From positions 1 to 10,394 of the forward strand of contig QIKQ01000182.1 in the NCBI GenBank assembly GCA_003233075.1: a stretch of 10,394 nucleotides of DNA, read 5' to 3'. Positions 5,317 to 10,394 of this stretch are shown in pieces. Position numbers and translations under genes: made by a program. The notes under the pieces are model-generated. The model ran no database searches. It saw only the letters and a list, made by a program, of their open reading frames with translations, and had not been told where the DNA came from. Source of the DNA: Gammaproteobacteria bacterium (GTDB taxonomy: Bacteria > Pseudomonadota > Gammaproteobacteria > SZUA-21). Position 1 is the stretch's first letter, and the number at the start of each line of letters is the position of its first letter.

Positions 5317-7653
5317 CTATTTTTTAGTATATTCGACTTTATGCAAATGCACATCCGTTTGTGGGTAAGGTATTTTAATCTTAGCCTCGTCCAATTTTTT
5401 ATTAACGATTTGATTTAGTTCACTAATTACAATCAAGCGACTGTCTATATTTTTAATAAAACAACGCAACTCGTATTTAAGCGCACTATCACCAAACTCC
5501 ATAAACAAAACACGAATTGGCAAGCTTGAATCTTCCTGAATTACTTCTTCATGCAAGTTCGCCGCAGACGTTAATAATTCAATCATTACATTGGCGTCGG
5601 TACCATAGGCAACGCTAACTAGTATTTTAATACGGCCGCGTTTATTACTATACATCCAATTAGTGACTCGACTGGAAATGAACTCCGCATTCGGCACAAC
5701 GACATCCGCATTATCAAAGGTTTGAATAATCGTGGCGCGAATACTTATTTTTTTGACGTAGCCTTCTACATCACCAACGATAACCCAGTCACCGGTTTTA
5801 ATTGGCCGTTCAAATAATAGAATCAATCCTGAAATGAAATTATTAACAATATTTTGTAGACCGAAACCGATACCCACTGACAAAGCGCCGGCAATAATTG
5901 CTAAATTTGAAAATGCGACTCCGGCTATGCTTAAGGCGACAACCAAGGCTACTGAAAAACCGACATAACCTGACAAAGTGACCATAGCTTCACGAGCGCC
6001 ATGATCAATTTTATTATTTTTCAACATACGATCATTCAAACGTTTTTTAAACCAACCCGTCAAGGATTGCATAACGACGAACACCAAAAACGCCAATAAT
6101 ATTTTATAGGGCGAGATTGTAATTGAACCGATTTTAATGCCAATAAAAAAGTATTGATTAACGTAGGTTTTTAGCAATTCATATACGCCAAAAAGCAATA
6201 CCAAAGATACAATTAAACCTACCCATAAAACTGACTTCAAAAGTATTTTTAGCCAATACAGGCCCGATTCCGCCACTTTTTCTTGGGAACGAAACACTCG
6301 ATTTAAACGCGAATGCCAATGCGAATCGGCTGATTGTATGGCACTGGTTGCCTCAGTAATAATACCACTAACATACCAATAAATACTAAGCAGTAAGGTC
6401 GACCCAATAAAACACTTAAAGATATAGTAACTTAAACTTCGATAGCCACTAAACTCTAATATCAAAGCAGCAAAAACAAAAAACAAACTAACATAGCGAA
6501 AAAACATCCTAAACGCTGATTTTTTATAGCCTAGTAATTTCGAGACTCCAAAAAACACGACGATTGCCACGATCACTAAAAAGATATCTTGTACTAAATA
6601 CTTAGCGACGGCACCCAAGTTAATTTCGGCGACTACGCTATGTACCGCATATCCCAAAATCAAGCTGATAAGCAACAATTTGGTATAGGACATTAATCCT
6701 GCTAATCGTTGAACACTACCCGACTCATAATCTTCGATTTCTGTCTCTGCTTGAACACTCACTGTATCGGCATACAAAACTTTAAACAGACTATTCACAA
6801 AGGGCCGCAATAAAAAATAGAAAGCCAGCGAATGTAAAGCAATATGAACGAGAGGTCGGCTGTATTGCGCATCCATTAAATGGTAACTAAAATAGGAAAT
6901 CGCCAAGATAAAGAGGTACGGCAAATAATTATTGTATTCACAAATTAATATTTTAAATTTTTCCGATCGCATGCTGACTAATGTATCGCACGAGACTGCT
7001 TTTTTAACAAGCCTATTGATTAGGAGACCAAGCATAAACACGATACCCAGAATAATGGAAATTAAAATAACGGGTGTTAAAGTGATTGGTGATTTTTTAT
7101 GACTCCGAGTAAAATATTGATTAAAATTTTTACTCCACAGCACCGCCTGACTAGGAATTTTTGATAACAATTGAAATATATTATCACCACGGCCAAGGTA
7201 TTCATTTGCAAATATATGCTTACGTAAAGCATATAACTTAATATGCTGAGAATTCACTGTTTTTAAATTTTCGCTGACATCAATCCTCGCCTTTTCCAAT
7301 TGCTTGTTGATATTAAGCAACTGTAGTCGTTTTACACTCACATCTTTCGATTCATTTTTATCTTTTTTTCCCAGTTTTTCAACATCATTTTTAATCAGCG
7401 CGATTCGTTTTATTAAGTATTCCTCTTTTAACTTATATCTCGGTTTTTCGATATTAAAATAATCAATAAAACGAATGATATCATCAAGCTTTAGCTTTTT
7501 AGTTTTAATATAACGAACTGAAGCATTTAAATCTTTGCTTGTATTTTTAACCCACTGAATCGCCTCCGTATTTTCGTCTGCCATGGAAATTGCGGGTATC
7601 AAAATTAATAGAATTAAAACGAAACTAGTGGCTGCTACAAAACGACTTAACAT
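5317..7653 (-). CDS. MscS-family mechanosensitive channel, MscK-like
   Basis: A 778-residue inner-membrane channel expected to open under membrane tension and release solutes after osmotic downshock. Residues 1-24 look like a signal peptide (cleavage after SMA). A helical, Lys/Glu-rich periplasmic domain runs to about 190, with a likely coiled coil near 85-135. About eleven membrane segments follow, near 191-216, 241-260, 267-289, 322-342, 353-374, 384-403, 410-432, 467-490, 515-534, 557-581 and 582-614. The last is the Gly/Ala-rich pore helix (GALSVGIGFGLQN), followed by the conserved ISGLILLFERPIKTGDWV beta-domain start and the C-terminal vestibule ending in PYPQTDVHLH. Eleven segments fit MscK/KefA, but the periplasmic part is much shorter than in the ~1,120-residue E. 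coli protein. I prefer the ATG at 7653 (GGAA about eight bases upstream, clean signal peptide); 7665 (ATG) and 7701 (GTG) are in frame but lack a ribosome binding site. Confidence 0.9.
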   Translation of the reverse strand: MLSRFVAATSFVLILLILIPAISMADENTEAIQWVKNTSKDLNASVRYIKTKKLKLDDIIRFIDYFNIEKPRYKLKEEYLIKRIALIKNDVEKLGKKDKNESKDVSVKRLQLLNINKQLEKARIDVSENLKTVNSQHIKLYALRKHIFANEYLGRGDNIFQLLSKIPSQAVLWSKNFNQYFTRSHKKSPITLTPVILISIILGIVFMLGLLINRLVKKAVSCDTLVSMRSEKFKILICEYNNYLPYLFILAISYFSYHLMDAQYSRPLVHIALHSLAFYFLLRPFVNSLFKVLYADTVSVQAETEIEDYESGSVQRLAGLMSYTKLLLISLILGYAVHSVVAEINLGAVAKYLVQDIFLVIVAIVVFFGVSKLLGYKKSAFRMFFRYVSLFFVFAALILEFSGYRSLSYYIFKCFIGSTLLLSIYWYVSGIITEATSAIQSADSHWHSRLNRVFRSQEKVAESGLYWLKILLKSVLWVGLIVSLVLLFGVYELLKTYVNQYFFIGIKIGSITISPYKILLAFLVFVVMQSLTGWFKKRLNDRMLKNNKIDHGAREAMVTLSGYVGFSVALVVALSIAGVAFSNLAIIAGALSVGIGFGLQNIVNNFISGLILLFERPIKTGDWVIVGDVEGYVKKISIRATIIQTFDNADVVVPNAEFISSRVTNWMYSNKRGRIKILVSVAYGTDANVMIELLTSAANLHEEVIQEDSSLPIRVLFMEFGDSALKYELRCFIKNIDSRLIVISELNQIVNKKLDEAKIKIPYPQTDVHLHKVEYTKK

Positions 7654-7933
7654 GTTTAATTCCATTTGATAATTGAAGATTATTAGTGATTGTATGTCCA
7701 CAACAAATATCGGGTCAAGTCGCCATTTCGCTCGCCATCTATAAAATGATCGTCGTTAAGTCTTAATGATTAGAAATTGGCAGCATTTTTCTTAAAAATG
7801 CTTCATACCTGCTAATTAATAATATCATTGCTGATCTTGATAACAGCTAATATATATTCTGTTTTGACCGATATAGAGTAAGAGAATTCACCATATCAGC
7901 TTACATTTACCCGATAAAAATTAAAGTATTTAC
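7654..7933. promoter_or_regulatory. Divergent control region between channel and kinase genes
   Basis: These 280 bases must contain promoters for both divergent genes. For the kinase, TTGCTG at 7828-7833 and TATATA at 7851-7856 are separated by 17 bases. TTGACC at 7864-7869 is a better -35 box but has no -10 at the right distance. A perfect hairpin lies at 7782-7802. Positions 7712-7721 read GGGTCAAGTC, a ten-base match to the end sequence of the repeat at 4946-5312. No assignment here is firm. Confidence 0.3.
7782..7802. repeat. Perfect 9-bp inverted repeat in the divergent region
   Basis: AGCATTTTT, loop CTT, AAAAATGCT. It sits about 130 bases from each divergent start (channel at 7653, kinase at 7934). 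It could be an operator or a weak stem-loop. With seven A-T pairs per arm it may also be chance in this AT-rich gap. Confidence 0.4.
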
Positions 7934-10225
7934 ATGAAAGATTTAAGCATTGATTCAACCTCAAACCGAATTACCCGGTCTATTGCTTATGGCTTTGGGT
8001 TTATTTTTATTGCAGTTTGCGGTTTAGTCATTGTCTCTCTTATTCAACTAAAAGAATTTGGTGATAATACAAACAATATAGTCAAAGTAAATAATCTAAA
8101 AACAGAGCTGGTTTACAAATTACAAGATTCAATCCGATTGCGTGCCTTAAGCCTACAAATAATGGCGGGCACCGACGATTATTTTATAAGAGATGAAGTC
8201 AAAGATCGTTTTTACTCTTATGCAACACAATATCGGAACACGCGTGAAAAACTCTTAAAGTTACCGATGAGTTTAGAAGAAAAATTTATTCACAAGCAAC
8301 TCACCGCGATCACTCGAAAAGTTCAGCCCCTAAACAGAATTGCCGTTGGAATGATGACCAACAATACGCCAGCTGAAAAACTTTATCAAGCAGTTGAAAA
8401 CGCACGTGTAGGTCAGTTCTTATTACTAAAAGTATTAAATGAATTTGTTAAGATCCAAAAACGCTTATCGCTAGCCGCAGCATCAAAAACAAAAGCGCAA
8501 CTAATACGCTCCTATTATATTTCTGGAATTCTTATTCTATTAGGTGTGCTAATCGGTTATTTTATTTACCGAAAAGTGATCAATTACGTACGCGACAATA
8601 CAGAATTTTTGCACAGCAAAAATAGTGAACTTAAAGAAGCATACCATAATGCCTCAGAGGCAACTAAAACAAAATCTCGTTTTCTTGCCAATATGAGTCA
8701 TGAAATACGCACCCCACTCAATGGTGTACTTGGCATGTTACAACTACTGAATGACACAGAACTCAAGAATATTCAAAAGCAATATATCAGAACCGCTTCA
8801 AGCTCAGCCGATATCTTGTTAACACTCATTAATGATATTTTGGATTTATCAAAAATTGAAGCAGGCAAGCTAACAATAGAAAAAGCAGTCATTAACTTAG
8901 AAGATATAATCGAAGAATGTTGCTCATTTCATGCCCTAAAAGCACACCAAAACGGCGTAGAGCTCGCGTGTAATATCGACAGTGATACGCCTAAATATCT
9001 AATAGGTGATTCAACTCGCTTACAACAAGTTTTGTCGAATCTTATGAGTAACGCAGTAAAATTTACTAAACAAGGAACTATCAAGATCTCGGTGAAAAGT
9101 GAAAATATTGATGAAGATATCATTAGGCTCTTCTTTAGAGTCGAAGACTCCGGTATCGGTATAAGCAAAGAAGCACAAGAAAATTTGTTTAACGCCTTTA
9201 CCCAAGCTGACAATTCAGTGACTCGTAAATACGGTGGCACCGGTTTAGGATTAACTATTTGCCGCCAACTCGTCGAAATGATGAATGGTAAGTTAGAAAT
9301 AAACAGCGTCTTGGGTCGGGGCACTTGTTTTTCATTTGACCTCGAAATGGAACACTCAGGTCAGAAAACCCAAACACAGCATCTTAATTTCTTAGATGCA
9401 AATATTTTAATACTTGGTAAAAAATCTCTCGGTATTGATATTACAATGGACTACTTAGATGAATTAAATTTAGCCTATGATGGCTTGTATAAGCATACGA
9501 TGGAAATGAAACAAGCCACAATTGATTATATCGACTCCTACGATTGTATCATTATAGATGTGCCAACAAATTTAAAAAACTCCGATGAATACAGTCAATT
9601 TTTAATCTACTTGGAAAATAACTTACATACACCTATCATTGTCCTGAGCAATATTGGTCTTAGGCAAGTTGCTAGCAGCGAAGCGGCTACCCACACCTAC
9701 ATTGACCAGATACAAAAACCAATTCACAAACATCATTTGTATTTATCTCTACAAAAAGCACTCACTCTGCAATGTTATATAGCAGAACACATTGATGAAA
9801 GTAGTGAAAAGGTAAAAATTAATTCCGCAACTATTTTGCTAGTCGAAGATAATATGGTAAATCAAATGGTCGCCAAGGCCATGTTAGAAAAACTTGGCCA
9901 TGAAGTTGCCATTGCAGAAAATGGCGAAAAAGCATTAGAACTTTATCAAGAATCAAATTTCAGTTTAATTCTAATGGACTGTCAAATGCCTGTCATGGAT
10001 GGCTTTACAACCACTAAGGAAATTAGAAAAATCGAGGCTATAACAAAATCATCTACACCAATTATTGCTTTGACCGCAAATGCTAGCGATGAAGATCGTA
10101 AAAACTGTATGGACGCCGGCATGAATGATTTTCTCACCAAACCCTATAAGCAAGACAAGTTAAACGACATAATCAAGCAAGCACTTAAATCTGAAATTAA
10201 ACCCTTACTATCAAAAGCTTCCTAA
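7934..10225 (+). CDS. Hybrid sensor histidine kinase with two receiver domains
   Basis: A 763-residue inner-membrane two-component sensor. TM1 lies at about 18-38, followed by a largely helical periplasmic domain of ~155 residues and TM2 at about 194-212. No HAMP domain is evident; a short coiled-coil-like linker leads to the HisKA domain with the phospho-acceptor His256 in FLANMSHEIRTPLNG. The ATPase domain has the N box (NLMSNAVKF, Asn373), G1 (D405-S-G-I-G), the F box and G2 (GGTGLGL, 434-440). Receiver 1 (about 488-612) is degenerate: it keeps Asp542 and Lys595-Pro596, but the usual acidic pair at its start is replaced (LILGKKS). Receiver 2 (about 632-752) is intact, with E638/D639, Asp682 in LMDCQMP, Thr714 and Lys736. 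There is no HPt domain, so a separate HPt protein would pass phosphate on. The layout is BarA-like without HPt. The signal and the partner regulator are unknown. The ATG at 7934 has only a weak AAAG upstream. Confidence 0.93.
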   Translation: MKDLSIDSTSNRITRSIAYGFGFIFIAVCGLVIVSLIQLKEFGDNTNNIVKVNNLKTELVYKLQDSIRLRALSLQIMAGTDDYFIRDEVKDRFYSYATQYRNTREKLLKLPMSLEEKFIHKQLTAITRKVQPLNRIAVGMMTNNTPAEKLYQAVENARVGQFLLLKVLNEFVKIQKRLSLAAASKTKAQLIRSYYISGILILLGVLIGYFIYRKVINYVRDNTEFLHSKNSELKEAYHNASEATKTKSRFLANMSHEIRTPLNGVLGMLQLLNDTELKNIQKQYIRTASSSADILLTLINDILDLSKIEAGKLTIEKAVINLEDIIEECCSFHALKAHQNGVELACNIDSDTPKYLIGDSTRLQQVLSNLMSNAVKFTKQGTIKISVKSENIDEDIIRLFFRVEDSGIGISKEAQENLFNAFTQADNSVTRKYGGTGLGLTICRQLVEMMNGKLEINSVLGRGTCFSFDLEMEHSGQKTQTQHLNFLDANILILGKKSLGIDITMDYLDELNLAYDGLYKHTMEMKQATIDYIDSYDCIIIDVPTNLKNSDEYSQFLIYLENNLHTPIIVLSNIGLRQVASSEAATHTYIDQIQKPIHKHHLYLSLQKALTLQCYIAEHIDESSEKVKINSATILLVEDNMVNQMVAKAMLEKLGHEVAIAENGEKALELYQESNFSLILMDCQMPVMDGFTTTKEIRKIEAITKSSTPIIALTANASDEDRKNCMDAGMNDFLTKPYKQDKLNDIIKQALKSEIKPLLSKAS

Positions 10226-10394
10226 GTTCGTACCCAGCTACAAGACGGAAACCGGAGCGAAGTCCAGTATTTAGATACAGCTGGCCGTTCGCATTTTATG
10301 CGCGCTAGCCCGCATTTCTCACAGCCCATCTGCTACGACGGCCCAATCGCACACTCTGACTGGATTTCACTCGGTCGAAAGGCTCGACATAGTG
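10226..10394. other. GC-richer noncoding tail at the right edge, possible repeat
   Basis: Directly after the kinase stop, base composition jumps to about 54% G+C (91 of 169 by hand count). No frame gives a recognisable protein: the minus-strand frames examined are broken by stops, with at most about 29 open codons from the window edge. CCAGCT at 10234-10239 is the inverse of AGCTGG at 10279-10284, a weak stem with a long loop. No T-tract marks a terminator for the kinase. The composition shift suggests an intergenic repeat or the edge of a different segment, continuing beyond the window. Confidence 0.35.

Noticed and set aside
7654..7701. GTG or ATG starts upstream of 7653 for the channel
   Set aside because: Neither has a ribosome binding site. 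The start at 7653 gives a normal signal peptide, though 7665 cannot be fully excluded.
8929..9324. Minus-strand open frames inside the kinase gene (8929-9324, 9020-9205)
   Set aside because: They are antisense to the conserved ATPase domain, with no plausible protein features.
7934..10225. Cytoplasmic PAS or HAMP sensor domain in the kinase
   Set aside because: The segment from TM2 to HisKA is only about 30 residues of helical linker, too short for either.

Overview
The window is AT-rich (roughly two-thirds A+T by eye) bacterial chromosome with long intergenic gaps, Shine-Dalgarno-type starts and signal-peptide-bearing proteins. The family types point to a gammaproteobacterium: an ATP sulfurylase of the Sat type used in dissimilatory sulfur metabolism, a large MscK-like mechanosensitive channel, and a BarA-like hybrid histidine kinase. 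A sulfur-oxidising gammaproteobacterium is my best guess. It rests on one metabolic gene and general character, so it is an inference.

Layout, left to right. Positions 1-113 hold no gene but carry a short sequence that recurs inverted in the 4946-5312 repeat. Positions 114-2033 hold two minus-strand genes that look like an operon: a secreted protein of unknown function, then a WD40-repeat lipoprotein. A 143-base divergent gap follows, then a small single-pass membrane protein on the plus strand (2177-2572). Next is sat on the minus strand (2736-3953), followed by a 501-base gap with a perfect 16-bp-stem palindrome. A small secreted four-cysteine protein lies at 4455-4937. Between it and the convergent MscK-like channel (5317-7653, minus) sits a gene-free block of nested inverted repeats that looks like mobile-element debris. 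A 280-base divergent gap leads to the hybrid histidine kinase (7934-10225, plus). The last 169 bases are clearly richer in G+C (about 54%, counted by hand) and hold no recognisable gene.

How the genes work together: sat interconverts sulfate plus ATP with adenosine 5'-phosphosulfate plus pyrophosphate, and no other sulfur gene is present. The channel and the kinase are divergently arranged and may share control, but nothing in the sequence shows that the kinase regulates the channel. The WD40 lipoprotein and its upstream partner are both predicted to be exported and may act together in the periplasm or at the outer membrane. I see no defence island, CRISPR, phage genes, tRNA or rRNA. The least explained parts are the nested repeats at 4946-5312, the dispersed fragments resembling their ends, and the GC-rich tail.
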